64,000 bases of DNA from Calliopsis andreniformis (lineage: Eukaryota; Arthropoda; Insecta; Hymenoptera; Andrenidae), in the NCBI RefSeq assembly GCF_051401765.1, contig NC_135071.1:9774961-9838960 (forward strand), given 5' to 3'. The notes beneath the pieces were generated by a model. That model was not told where the DNA came from. It saw only the letters and a program-made list of their open reading frames with translations, and did no database searches. The stretch's first letter is position 1. Every line of letters starts with the position of its first letter. This document shows, piece after piece, positions 48,601 to 61,970 of the stretch. The translations under genes were made by a program, and so were the position numbers.

Positions 48601-50390
48601 CTAAACGAGAAAAAGCTTTCATTCCACGTGCATCACCATGGTGTTTTATTTAATAATTAAGAAGCTTTGCCAGGAGTATTTTTTCTCTGGGGATCCTACA
48701 TTCAGCAAGTTTATTAATCTCTACTGCCGTTTAGATTCTCATTTTGACCATGTCTGGTTTCTATATATTTAATTTTCGAAATAACTACTGTAATTAAACG
48801 TAATATTAAACATACAATCCTCGACTATAAACCTTATGAAACTTTTCCTTACTCGTTGAAACCGATATCTAAGGAATCACGAGAAAATATGGCAAACGGG
48901 ATGACTTTCGTAGATTTCGTTTCGCGAAACATCAAGAATGCAGCGTACAAGAAAAGGATTGGCAGCCATTATTGCTTGGTGAAGTTATACCGCGACTTTT
49001 GTCGATTAATTATGCAATACCGATGCCCCAGAACTTCTACCTGCTTCTTTTCACGAGGGAAGTAAGTCTCTTAAAGTACACTCACTGAATCTATTCGATG
49101 CACTTAGGAAATTTTGAGGCTGTAATACGTCGAGGCGTGTGTGCGCAACTGCAGCCAACTTTCGGGTAAACTTTAGCTTTCGCGGCAGTCATGGTAAATA
49201 AATGCAAATGCGAATGAGGGATTAGGGTTCCTCGAGTTTATGTTGCTCCGAGTGCCGTTTACGATTCATCAATCCACTTTGACAAAAATTCGAAAACGAG
49301 TTTCTACTTTTCGGTGTGTACTGCTCGATAGAAGCTTCATGTTTGTGTAAACTTTCTAAGATTGGTTAGAATGAAGTTTATGATGTTCCATGAGTATCTA
49401 TATGTGTTTAACTTGATTCAAAAGTTTTTCATAATTCACAAGGCGGTAATAACTAATTTTGTTTCGTCAGAATCTGAAGCAGTACCGTCAGACCAAGTTT
49501 TAATCAGTTTCACTAGTCGCATCGGATCGATGGTTTGTAGCGTTTCCAATCATTGCCAATAATTAGTTTCGAATGTTGTTCAGCTCTGAAATTTGTTAAT
49601 CAACATTAACGAGGTGGGTTATTGTTTGGGTTAAGGTGTAACAGGAAAATTAATTTTGGGCTTTCCACAAGAGGATTTCAATGAAAATCCATACTGTTAA
49701 TGCGTCATTGAAATATGTGTTTTATGTGTGAGAGTCACTTGCTAAATATGTATATTAATAATTTGATGGGATGGATGATCAAACATATTCACGCTGATAA
49801 AACTTTCTCCAGATTTTCTGGGTCTTTTGTGTTACAAGGAAGCTACTTTCAACGTTAGCTTCGAGTGTCTTGTGTTACACAGTACAGAAGGATCTCTGTT
49901 TCGCCTTTGAAAATGTATACCTGTAGGTAGAATATGATTGTCAATATGATACTATGTTGTTGTCAGTATCAAATATGACAACATATTTACCAAATACAAA
50001 ACTGAATGGGTATGCAAACCGATATTGTTGAAAATCAAGTCATAGAATTCACAGTACAGGTATCCAAAGCTTGCAGTATCTCTCAATATTTAAAAATTCC
50101 ACCAACAATAAAAATTAATTATTAGGTCCTTAGTTCACTAAAAAACGAACAAGTAGGTGTTCATACACCACTTTATCAAAAACTACCCATAGATTTGTCT
50201 TTGTGCTCCATTTCCACTTTCTCCGACTTCTGCCACTGACCGTAGAAGTTGCTTTCAAAATCTCTGGTGCCCAAACCATCTAGATCTCAACTTATAACGA
50301 TTCTAATCTCAAAATTAGTTTTAACTCTAATTACTGACTTTTTACAAAACAGTAACCTCTGAATTGTTATGTAATAATTATTCGACAACT
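45691..50390. other. Non-coding sequence with several GC-richer islands
   Basis: No gene is recognised. Islands: 46080-46570 (CpG-rich, overlapping minus frames), 47750-47950, 48500-48640 and 49080-49260. A GTAACAA-rich short repeat lies at 46865-46955. A donor-like GGGAA-GTAAGT at about 49060 follows a 69-codon plus-strand frame with no recognisable domain. Confidence 0.35.
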
Positions 50391-52130
50391 AGCTCTGAAA
50401 TGTTTGGAACTTGGCTATTCTTACGTAGAGGGAGATGGGCAACGTAGACAGCGCACTAAGTTAAGCGCTCATCAACATAAATCCAGTCTAAGAAGTTACG
50501 GGCAAGATGAAAGCGTGTGGTATAACGAAATCACATTCTCTACCCTGGGCGACAAATTCTTGCGAGTTTGCCTTTTTATCGGCTAGACGTCTCGGGATCT
50601 TTCCCATGCAGTGAAAAGTTCCACTGATGCGTCTCCCTCATTCTGAGCCTCTGGAGAAGCAGACAGAGTGACGGAAACCTGTCGCAACTTTGCGTTCACG
50701 GTACTTTATCTGAAAGGCGAAGAAATTTCTGAGATCAAAAGCATTTAAAGCAACCCTCTCGTACTTTCTTTAGAACGCGAAATGATAAAAGCGTGTTTTC
50801 GATATAATGAAAAGCTATGATACCTTTTTTATGCAAAAATTCAAATGCAAGAAGGCTTAAGTGTAATTTCATGTGTTTATTACGATTTATAGGAGAACCA
50901 AAAATACACTGTAACATTGTAATATCGAAAAGCAAGTATTTCTCGGCATATGCTGATAATTTGACGTCACGTACAGCAAAATGTGAGTTACGTGCTGCCC
51001 GCCCTGCGCAATTAGTTCCGTGTCCACGTTCATTGCCCAACCTCCTAGAATTCAGAATCTGGCATAAAATTTGGGACGTAAGTTCAACCACAAAATAAGC
51101 ACCACTAATCTGACAGTTTTAAGAAATTCCTTATCTTTATAACAACTTCAGTATTAATCAAGCCAATTTTTAAGTAGTTCAAAAGAAATACAAAATCACT
51201 TCAGAAATTAAATACATGATCAGAGATTGTCGCCTAATTTCAATCATAGATTTAACATTAACATTTCATCAACAGTAGTACAGTATTCTTGAAAACTTGA
51301 ATTATGTTAACCCAAATGTATGATAACAGCTTGTATCCGTGTAATAATGTCGCCTAATTTCAACAAGAATTTTAATATTAATAATACTACAGCATTTTTG
51401 AAGTTTTTAATCAAAGTGACCTAAATGAATATCGTTTGGGAACCTCTGAAACGCTCACCTTCGTTAGTCAAATAATATGTTGCTGGCCGTTCAACGTTAA
51501 TGAACGACAATTAACAGCAGTTACTCAATTAAAGGATGCGATAAAATTGCATTGCAGTTTCGCTCGTGCTGATACAAACGATGGAATTTATTTATCGCGC
51601 CGGCTGAGATTTGCAACGCAACTGTGTAAAATTCGCTTCAAAAGAAGTCGTGTGAAGCAGGCGTGCAAAGCAAATTTATGGAAGGCTGGAGGGGAAGCGA
51701 TGACAAAATATTTTGATAACCTCTTCTGTAATATACTGGTGCACTTCGTGGCTGAATATACAAATAATTCCAAGTGTTTGGGTTCTATACACTGTCAAAG
51801 GTTGGAAGGAAATCAAGAGACAAATAGAAACTGACTCTTGTGCAAACTCGTCATGACATTAACGTATTGTTGTATAGTGTGATCTTCTTGTAGGTGTTAA
51901 ATTCCTAATGTATTAATAAAGCCAATGAGCTGTGTTTTTTAAAAGATAATAATTTAGATAAATTTAGAATTACATAAAACTAAACTATCTGTGATAAATA
52001 AAAGTAAGTAGGAAGTAGAGTTAAAAAGTGATTGAAAATTTAAAGATTGAAGATACATCATAACTGAGACATGATTATAAAATTATTGCGTCATTGTAGA
52101 GTGCACGCAACGAGGATTTGGAATTACAGG
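50391..52130. other. Non-coding sequence with islands at 50400-50720 and 51430-51840
   Basis: No gene is recognised. The 132-codon plus frame at 51436-51834 and the 118-codon minus frame at 50735-51091 have no domain signature and sit in composition islands. Confidence 0.35.
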
Positions 52131-52340
52131 TGTCCAAGTAACTTGAAAATACAAACCGAGCTAAGCTTAGTTTGAACCGTTTAAATCAAATGAAGTACTT
52201 GAATGTTCAAGTAAAATTAATTATTTAAGTAAACTAGATTATCCAAGCAAACGTAATATCCAAACAAACTTGATTATGTATTCTTAATTAATTATAATAT
52301 TAAACTTTAATAATAAAGTTTGCTTGGATGAGATTTGGAA
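52131..52340. repeat. Cluster of CAAGTAAACTT-like motifs with a perfect 12 bp inverted repeat
   Basis: ATCCAAGCAAAC (52241-52252) and GTTTGCTTGGAT (52318-52329) are exact reverse complements 65 bp apart. A variant, ATCCAAACAAACTTGATTAT, lies between them, and AGTTTGGATAATG follows. Confidence 0.6.
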
Positions 52341-54172
52341 AAGTTTGGATAATGTTAAAAATGAACACGATTGTTCTACAATCTCAAAAAAAAAAATTAA
52401 TGAATCCAAGGTTAAATGCAATTCAAGCAACTTGAATGCAACCAAGTTGTTCAAACATTCTAGCAGATTGAATTTCTTTAAGTTTATTCAAATATCCGAG
52501 CTATTTGAATAATCAAATACTTGCTTCGGTTTGAAAAAATGTGTTTTGTTTTGCTTTGAATTACAATTACTTGAACAGCAGCATTTAGGACACGATTTAC
52601 AATCAAGAAAGCTCGATTTTTTACTCGTCAGTTTCAATTTCAAATTTAAAGCGCGCTACGCAATCATAAAAACTTGCTTTATGTAGATCGACATTCTCGT
52701 CCAACCTCATTCAATAGCCAATTCGGACGCAATCGCGCGTTATTCGGGTTAATACGGCATCGCGAGTAAGAAATTATAAGAACGCGTTCATATTTGCTCT
52801 GATGCTAGAAAAAGTCTCATTTATCGTCACCGCGACGGAATATTATCGTACAAAATATTCTGACCTGTCCGAAAAACTGTTCCCTCGTAAATATAAAAAC
52901 GAGCGCCAAGAACTTGAATTCTAAAAAGTTCATAACAAGAAATATTTCGAAACCAACAGTCGGCAATTGTACAAAACCCCTTTTGTTCCGACCTCAAACC
53001 TCTGTACTAAATAAATACTCTGCCACGTGAAAGTGACAGGTCTCTGGTGTGCCCGTTACATGAACGCGAGTATATATTTCGTTATACTCCAGATATACAG
53101 CGTACAATCATCGTACGAGTTAAGCAAACGGCGTTGGGAATACTCTGGAAGCTTTCTCAACTATCCCAAATTCTGTGGCTAGGGGTGTTATGTGTGCGAT
53201 TTCTGTCCAGAAACTCTCAGGTTAAATTCTACGATGACATACTGTCCCGTAAAATTACTGAGTTTAGGGAATATGTGCTTGAAATCACTTTTTTTGTATT
53301 TGAATTATGACTGTGTTATACGAATTGTAAAATGTTATATTTATATGATATGGGAGTTCAGAAACTGTCAGATTTAACTGAGAAACTCTCAGGTTAAACT
53401 CTACGGTCATGCAGAATCACAGAATCTCTGTAAGTGCACCAATACTTTTATATAAGACCATGAAAGCTTTTTACTATAGACTATATTTTTGTATATTATA
53501 CTTAGGCGTATACATTGCAAGTCTGTTTTGAATCAAGGCATTTTACTGAATCCAAGAACTGAATTTGATTTCATGTACAATCTTTCTGTGCCAAGAAATA
53601 GCCAAAAATCACCGTTACTGGGCAACAATATTTATAAATTTAGGAAGAAGATATAGTACAATTTAAGAACTCTTTCCTTTGATAAGACAGTACGTACTTT
53701 TTCCATTATCATCTATTTCTATTCCTTTTCTTTTGATAATGAAATTATTACACTTAAAATGATAAATAATATACGAAATACACTCACTTACAAAACTGAC
53801 TAATAGAAATATATCATTAGGTATGTATATATTTGTACACGTGAGTTTCATGAGATCTCCCTGTTTTGTTGTTCAGCGATGTATTACTATGTATGGAGAG
53901 CTCCCTGTTCAATTGATTAAATGTTAACAAGGGGCATCGCATTGTTTGAATGCGTTTGAATGCTGAAACAAAACAGACATCAGCCGATCGGTATTACTAC
54001 TACATTCGAGCCACTCTGAAGACAAAAAAGAAATTTTCTCTTTTCGTTATCTTGTTGGTTACATCTACAACCGCGATTCTTTGATGGCGATCGTAAGAGA
54101 AAAGAGCTGCTGCGACAAAAAGAGATATTTGAACTGAAGAAGATCGATATAGGAGTAAACAGTCAACTAAAG
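52341..54172. other. Non-coding sequence
   Basis: A CpG-containing patch lies at 52640-52900. GAAACTCTCAGGTTAAA(T/C)TCTACG occurs twice (about 53210 and 53380), a short direct repeat. GAG(A/G)(T/G)CTCCCTGTT also occurs twice (about 53851 and 53898). No gene. Confidence 0.35.
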
Positions 54173-54215
54173 GAGAAGGAAAGTCCGTTCCCTGTCACAG
54201 AACTGTTCGACATTA
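54173..54215. repeat. Relic of the 28087 foldback family terminus
   Basis: GGAAAGTCCGTTCCCTGTC followed by CAGAACTG and ending ATTAA parallels GGAAAATCCGTTCCCTGTCT and the bases after it at 28396-28435. The opposite arm was not found. Confidence 0.45.
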
Positions 54216-55270
54216 AGTCAAAGACCTCGACCCTTTAGTGGCCTCTTTATTGCACATACAGATATATTCCATACAGGGGTCCTAAGAATCTTCCGAAAGA
54301 AACATCAGTCTTTCGAGTAGGTGACTAGGTCAACAGCCTACTTGAATGTGTGCATCTCACATCAATGTGTGAACTTCTCTCCGTTTGAAAACATGGTGCA
54401 AACTGGTGCTAACCTTAAGTCATTATTACTGCAAGACAGAAGTAGATCGAACACTATGTTATAGAACATTTTGTAACCTATTTGGGGTCCCCTACCATAT
54501 ATATTTCCCCTATTATATATTTGTTACACCTTGTATAACGAGAGGAGCTTATCTAACTTTAAACTTTTTATCAGGCACAAATTTACAGTTGTCCTGGTCA
54601 TAAATTATACAGCTGACAGAGAAGGTAACAAGATCAGACATTATCTTCGTACTTCTTGAGTATGTAGGTCTAAGTCCCTAGTGGGACACCCCAGCATGCC
54701 TCTCTTCAAACAGCCTCCTCAAAGAAGTAATCGAGGGACCCCGAAACGATCCCAAAAGGAGCATAAGTTCTTATCAGTTTTCCATCAGTACCTCTGGCGA
54801 AGCAGCAGTCTATTTAGTACCATCAACTATCACTAGGGTCGTTGATAAAACCCATTCTATAAGAATGGTAAATATTCTAGGGCCAGCTTAGGGTCGACGT
54901 ATAATATCCTCGCGGCAAACCAACATCCCTTGGTCGCAGGTGACACTGAGGAAACGTGTCTCCGTTGACGGGCATCATTGTTGGCTTGGCACTCGGCGGC
55001 ACGCAGCGTCGTGACTGCGGAAGAGGAACACTGTGTACACTCGGGCTTCATAAAGTAGCTTTATCTAGATCGCCCTCGGAGTTACGGGCTGAAAGTACGG
55101 GCTATTAACTCGCGAGAGAACCGTGTCGACGGGGTGACTCTGACAACCCTCTGAGAAATGTTTATGCTCTCACTAGTCTATTAGGCGACCTGTGTTCACT
55201 GCTAATCATCGCGCCGGCAATGCCAATCGGGTGTTGCGCATCTCATTTATTTTCATGAGATGGTACAAGT
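54216..55270. other. Non-coding sequence, GC-richer from 54640 to 55260
   Basis: A distinct block with many CpGs and no obvious ORF of interest. Its composition and edges would fit an old LTR or a regulatory island. No target duplications or internal coding were found, so I leave it unassigned. TACAGGGGTCC near 54275 and ACACCTTGTATAAC near 54527 might be ends of a small TIR element, but pairing is weak. Confidence 0.3.
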
Positions 55271-56954
55271 AAGCGAGGAAATATACATACAACGCTCAAG
55301 ATTAAATTGGATTCTACAACTCGTTATCTATTATAACTTGCTGTAACTACTAATTCTAGGAGATGGTTTATCGAAAATTTTTTATGTACTTCATTTGACT
55401 TACTTAGTTCTGAGATAGAGATAGGTATAGCAAGTGTGGTGGGTAGGTACAGGTAGTGGAACTTTCAGCACTAATTTGTCGAATTTAACAGAACAAGACA
55501 CCATACTCAGCCGAATGTCAATATTTAAGCTGTACCAATAACTCGCAACTAAGTAAACGATGAGATCCTAAACACATTCTGCCAATAAGTAGTATTAACC
55601 ATTGTTCAGATGTTTGGATTAGTTTGGGAACAGAGAGTAAGTGCTACGTAGCACAACAACTACTCTACCCTCCAACTGGTGGAGTTACACAACATGTAGT
55701 CAAACTTGAAGCTAATTACGCAACTAATAATGATCCCCGATATCTTAGGGAAAATGTAGCATTCGATCGCTGCTTGGGTCTGAAAGTTAATCAAAGGCTG
55801 TTAGAAGCCGAAGGCTTAAAGTTATTAGGGCTCCGTTCCGTGAAGACAGTTATCACTAATTTCTGGGGTGATTGGAGCTATGGAGAGTTAAAATCCTTAA
55901 CTTTCCTCTTCGTAATTACAATTAAGGGTGCTTGTAAGATTGTATGAGTTTACTGGTGCCTTTTGAATCCATTTTAAATTGCTAGGACGAAAATACGCCA
56001 ACATCAACTGCAGTCGACTTTCAGAAAATCGATGATGCCCCAGGTGTCCAGTACTGGGTTGATCGTCGGTCTTTCAAACAGTTAAGATGAACTACGGTAT
56101 GTAGAGACTAAGCGTAAACTTGGATTCCCCAGTAATACCACTGGTTTGGTAATGACACAATTTGAATGTTAATAGAAGCTTTAGAGCTATAGTTACATAT
56201 CTTACCCTTTACTACAGTAATTATATAGAAGTATGAAAACTTGGGGCTGCAAGGAGAGACAACGCGAGTCATATTATTACAAAAATTTTAGTTTATATCT
56301 CATTCAAAATATATAAAATGGGAATTGTATTCCTAGCAGAATAAGGTTGAATTAAAAAAATATTTTTTAAAACCGAGAATATAATTATACTGTTTAATCT
56401 TATAACCACAAATATAGAAGTAACGGATGTAGCCTAAAATATAAAGTTTAAAACTACTAATCAATTAACTAGTACTTAAAATAATGTGCAATATCTTAGC
56501 ATGAAGGATTCACGATGCTTCGCAATTCGATTTACGTTTTACCGAATACAACCTTAGTTAAAATCGACGGTCGAAGCATTTACAGTTTCCAGAGAGAATC
56601 TTGTGCGTAAAATAGGTTTTTCGTTTTAAAGTTTCAGGAACTCCTCTCTATTCGAGAGATAAATCTTCGCCAGAGCCTTCTCCGCGAATTAGGATTCGAC
56701 TTAGGCCCTCGAAACCCCTCCTTCATCGAACATAAATCTTAATTTCGTTTCGAACTTCTCATGAATCCGAGTTCGATCTTAAAGAGGCACAATTTCATGG
56801 AGCATTGCTATATTGGATTCTTGGCTTCGAAAATCTAACATTGTAACCAAGAAATCTTCATGAAACTGTGAAATAAAAGCTTCGAACGTTGGTCCACATT
56901 TATTAAATTTATACATGTATACATACACGCCGAGATTCATACGTACAGTGACTG
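55271..56954. other. Non-coding sequence
   Basis: A 107-codon plus frame at 55624-55947 has no recognisable domain. AATCCGAGTTCGATCTTAAA near 56764, with its flanks, is a diverged relative of sequence at 57525-57575. Confidence 0.3.
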
Positions 56955-57070
56955 ATCTCGTCGTACCGTGAAATTTTATTTGAAAATTTCTCACAAATAG
57001 ACGTGTGATTTACAATCGATTATTATGATAAAACGAAAATATCACATTCAACCTTTCCAATTTTTTAATT
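56955..57070. repeat. Dispersed repeat family R1, copy 3 (partial)
   Basis: TACCGTGAAATTTTATTTGA at 56964, TTTCTCACAAATAG near 56987 and AAAACGAAAATATCACATT near 57030 follow the central landmarks of copies 1 and 2 in order. The downstream landmark is missing and a TTTTCAAAT-type stretch follows. Confidence 0.65.
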
Positions 57071-57430
57071 CTGAGCTTTCGAACATTTGAAGCTTTCAGA
57101 TTTTCAAATGATGCATGAAATTTTTCCATGTTTTTATAGGATGAAGATAAACAACAAATATAAAATACTTCAAATGATTGATATCTTTTTCCATTACAAT
57201 TTTGAAATTCTTTATGAATATGAATGTATTAGGTTAACCAAGCTCTCATTGGTTTAAATTTGTTTAAAAAATAACAATTCAGTGTACCAAAACCAATGTT
57301 ATATTACTTATTTTCGAGAGAAATACTGTACATACATTATTACTTTATATCATTCACCTGAATCTTCAAAGCCATTGTCATTAACTGATGAAGATTTAAT
57401 ACAAACACTTAATTAATTAACTTATTGTAA

Positions 57431-57756
57431 ATGAATAAATACTCTGAGACTCTGGGACATTGTTCAAGATACCACAGCTTCTCAAGTAAAGTTGAACAAA
57501 GATGGTGTTAACTGTCTTTCAAACTCTTCATGAAATCAAATTCGACTCTAAAACGAGGCACAATTATCATCATACAAAAAAATCTATGTGACGCTTTTAC
57601 AGTATTATACTTCTTTAGACTACTTAAAATTGTATACAGTCCCGATGAACAGTTCAGCACTAACGCCAAGTAATGAATAAATACTCTAAAGCTTGGAAAT
57701 ACTGTTCAAGCTCCCAGAGTTCCTCGAGTAACCTTGAACAAAGGATGGCGAGTAGT
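57431..57756. repeat. 242 bp-spaced direct duplication
   Basis: ATGAATAAATACTCT at 57431 and at 57673 heads two copies of about 80 bp. Each continues with a 'TTCAAG-T-CCA-AG-TTC' block and ends TTGAACAAAG(G)ATGG. The intervening sequence includes a diverged copy of the block near 56764. Confidence 0.65.
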
Positions 57757-58300
57757 AGGTGCCCTAATAGAGCCGTTCAGTGGCGTGATTCTCGTGGTTT
57801 CTTCTTCGTCCAAGAAAGAGGCCAAGCTCGCGGGGGCGGCTTTCCACATGGGTGTGGGGTGTATGAGTTGGCCAGTGGCAAGGGGAGGTTGTCGCTCGGA
57901 GGACCGGGAACCGAGGCGACATTAATTACTCTTATCTGTGCAAACAGTAGGTCCGTTACAGGCAACCGAGGTCGGAGACTCGGCAACTCGTCCGGTTAGT
58001 TGTGGCCTGCCCTCGTTCCGCAAGCTCTAAAACCGCGTCGCTTTCAATCGCACCACCCCTGTCCCCGAACCCCAAGATACCAACCTTTCGACCCTCCCCG
58101 CGTCCCCATTCACAGCCAGCAGGCTTTCGTGCCACGAAATACGAGACTGGCCGCGGTTAAACGAGCCGTACCCAACAGCCAAGCCGAGCTACAGGCGGAA
58201 TCTAGCAGCGCAGAAGGGGGTCGTGTGTCAGCACCCCAAAGGATTAATCTGTCTTCCACGCGGCCTTGGATTGTTTGAGCGACGCTGATAGAACACGCCA
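57757..58300. promoter_or_regulatory. GC- and CpG-rich island, promoter-like
   Basis: This is one of the most GC-rich blocks in the window, with dense CpGs and several overlapping open frames (up to 108 codons). None resembles a known protein. A CpG-type promoter or a 5' exon is possible by inference. No TATA box, initiator or convincing splice site could be tied to it. Confidence 0.3.
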
Positions 58301-61300
58301 GAGCATGTCATTAACCTTTCAAGAACGGAGCATTTCCACCTGCAGAGGCACTGTGCAAGACGAAATCTAGATTATATCGCTAGAAAACCTGTGTTGTCTC
58401 AGTTAACTGTTACAGTTGGCAACGGTTACTTAGTCGTTGGATGACACTGTGCTTCTCAGAATTCATCTCACAGCGGTTTAAGCGTGGCAGGTGTAATTAG
58501 CATGCTCAACGTATTTTTGAGAGCTCAGAAGTTCGCAATGGATCTGATTGCCTGCGTAGAAGAATACATGAAAATGACGCACACACATCCATTTCCTTGA
58601 TTGGTCATATTGGTTATATCTATTACTACTACTTGCAGCGAGTCGAGTATCCTTTTTGCCTCTATGGCTTCTCCACTAATAACTTCTCAGCTCCCAATGG
58701 TACATGTATGACTGCAAGGAAGGCTTCCGGGTTTAGTTAGTCACAATGGAAGTGATCATATATCGTCTCAATTATTAGCTGAAGCGGTTACACTTATTAA
58801 CACATTTTTGACCGGATATAAACGATAATATAATATTATAAATAAATATAAAGGAGATAAACGAACGCATATAGCAGACTATCTTTCATGCAAACCAATA
58901 CCTGTATCTACGTGTTAATCTCTAATCTTTAATGTCCAACCTTAATGTCATCTTAGCATCTTTCTCGTGATTTTAACTGTATCTCTCCCTAAAAACGTTC
59001 GAATACGGTGCCGGTCAATAATATTTACGTAACACAAAAGGTATTGACACGTTTATGGTCAACAACCTGTAAATCGACGATATTTCTATCCCTTCAGGGT
59101 TTCATTGGTGAAATCCAAGATTGACTTTAAAACACAATCGGGTTTCTATAAATCTGTACTATGGAAGTGAAGTTCTGGGTGTTTTAAAAATGACTAATGA
59201 TGTTTGCAGAAGCTGTGACTCTTATGACTAGTGTTTTTGGAGCAGAATTCTCAAAACATACTTGAGTTACTAAGATACATATTTATTTGGATACGGGGGA
59301 TTGATATTTCTATTGTAAATTAATTCAAAGTCTGTGGAACTGCAACGTGTTGACCTATCCGGGAGTTTATGACCATTCAGGGCCAGGATTCTTCAGAAAT
59401 ACCTACACTATGCCTGCGAAGCTTGATAGCATTAAAACAATTCGTTTTAGAAACGATAAGCTCATTGCTATAATGAAATCAAAGAATCAAAACTCAGCTT
59501 GTCAAAACTTGAGAATTCTACTGTAATTATTCACGAGATCCTTTGTTATATCTCGAAGAAAATAGAGCATATAGTAGTCTCATAGCTAGCAACATAGTAG
59601 TTAACATAAAACAATAGCAAAGTCAACGCAAATAAAAACCAGAAAATTTTCTAATAGCTCATGTTTCCAAAGCTATGGTAACTTTATCGATTGTTTAGAA
59701 CGCAAAGAGCTTGCATGCCTTCACCTGTCCCACGGTTTTAGTACGCTCTGTAGAAATCCTCTTACGGTATTCTAATTAAAGCACATGTATCGTCACACTC
59801 GATGGCAATAATCTCTCACTGGAAACACGATTCATGCATAAATGAATTTATACAACCACCTAAAGCAACTCAGTGCGAGTGCTGAACACGTGGAAGTATG
59901 TTAAATCGATTAGATGTATGATCTTGATATGTTTTACGGCTTTATAACGGTAAAACGATTGTAAAATATTCTGCAACAAGTTAGAAAATAAATTTACTGA
60001 ATTGATTGAATGACTGAATATTCCCGAATACGATTATGCCCGAATATAATCAATGACGAGTCGAATTTCTCACGCTACTTGTTCATACTTGGACTTAGAT
60101 AGCCTCGTACTCATGCGTCCTAACGTGTGCTTCAGGTTTCACAAAACCACTTCCTTTTCTAGTAAATCAAGAACTTCAGAAATTAGCTCATTAGATAATT
60201 TCATGCCTTATTTTATTTCTTTAATTTACGTATGCACGTCAAAGTTAATAGCATCACCATTCTGTTTTGCGTAGACAATTGACTGTTCGTGAACACACGA
60301 ATAATAGTAAGAATATCCAACATGCTTCTATAATAACTAGTCCCCCTTTCTCCTACTCTGCGAGCCTGTTTATAGGTGTGATGACGAGTAAAAGCTCCAA
60401 CAGACCAACGCGATTTTCCGCAGCGATAATGAATCCCCTCCAAATTCGCGGCGGTTTGAAAAAACAGACATGCAAATTAGTATTGGTGCGAAGAGGATGT
60501 CGCGAAGAAATTACTGCCGTTGTGAAAAATTCACGTTGATCTATGGAATATCTAAAATTTTTCTTCACCTTGCAACAATTTACCCACAACGAATGGAAAA
60601 TGGATGAATACGAGCACGAGTAACGATGATCGCCGAGTACCAAATCCCACACGTATCACGAATATTCGCCAATGATTACACTTGGTGCTTTCTGAGCACG
60701 TATACGAGGTACAAATAACGAAGATTTCCAAGTGTTCAGTTTCACACTATTTGTGAGTGCCATTACTTGTGAATATTAAAAACACTTATTGTTAGAAATT
60801 AAGTATTAGTGAAGAGACTTATATTGATAATCCCAGACTAAATAATTATTAAAAGTTCTTATTTTACTATCTATAGTAAATTTAGGTACTATATTCAGTA
60901 AATGTCTATCTTGATTTACTATCTTAATTCTATTAATGCTTTACGATACTTGAAGCAATAGAAATATTTGCTATAACTTATAGTCAGGAGCCTCTCTGAA
61001 TTCAAAACTTATTAAACATTAACATTTTGATCAAACAATATGTACAATAGTAATTCTTCTACTTAACCAATACAATGAATCTTCAAAACCAGATGATCGA
61101 ATTTATCAATTGAAGATTCGAAAATCTCAGAGTTCCTGAGGCATCTGCTGCCAGTGAACCGAGGACCATCTCATTTCGCGCCACAGATTGCGGCAAGAAA
61201 TCGAACACGAGTGATAGGAAATTTTCGTGGTTTACATGTGTATTTCCGATTGCCATCGGGAAAATGGAAGAAGCAAAACGAATTGTCTGGTCAGTGAATC

Positions 61301-61740
61301 GTTCTCGGTGCGATTTTTCGCAGAAAATCCCTTGGCTGCCGTAGCTCAGCTGGAGCCTGACCTATTTGGCGTGAGTTTCCAGTGTGACATCGCTTAAGCT
61401 CAATTTACGTAATGTCGATGTAAAGGGGGCTGATGCAACTACTAGTAGATAAAGACCTAAGGACGAAGGGAGTAAAATGGTATTAACTAGTTGAAAACAA
61501 GAAAAACAGGGTATAATATTATTTCAAGTTCAAATCGTCGAAAAATAACATAGTAAACGTGGACGACATAAACTGAAAAGAAAAAATCGCAAAAGAAATT
61601 TGCGATTAAGAAGAAATATTCGCATAGCGAGTGATGAAGAAGAGGGTACAGAAAACTAGGCAGAAAATGGAGGGACATAAAGATTCTCAGGTGAAGACGA
61701 AGTGCATGCTGGTGCTCAGAGAAGTAAAACAATGGAAGAA
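58301..61740. other. Non-coding sequence
   Basis: No gene is recognised. GCCGTAGCTCAGCTGG at about 61339 resembles a tRNA A box, but no B box follows. Frames at 60053-60652 overlap on both strands and have no domain features. Confidence 0.35.
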
Positions 61741-61970
61741 AGAGATTTACAAACGAGGCTGAAGGGACGGGACGGCATCAAGGGAGGCAAAAATAGGAGC
61801 AAAAGAGAATGAAACACGAAGGGGGCCACCCTCGAATCAGGAGGCTTCAGTGGCGTCGATGTAGCAGGTCTAACACGAGTGCTCTCGGATCTTAAGTCCT
61901 CTCCTATTATGATGCTAGGAGCGTTAACTGAATATTTCAGGATACTTTTCGATGTCTTCGCCGCTTAGTG

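Noticed and set aside
51436..51834. 132-codon plus-strand ORF
   Set aside because: No recognisable motif. It is overlapped by an antisense frame in the same composition island.
54640..55260. Possible LTR
   Set aside because: The GC-rich block is suggestive, but no TG...CA ends, target duplications, second copy or internal coding were found.
61330..61420. tRNA-like GTAGCTCAGCTGG
   Set aside because: It matches the A box, but there is no GGTTCGA-type B box at the required distance and no cloverleaf can be drawn.
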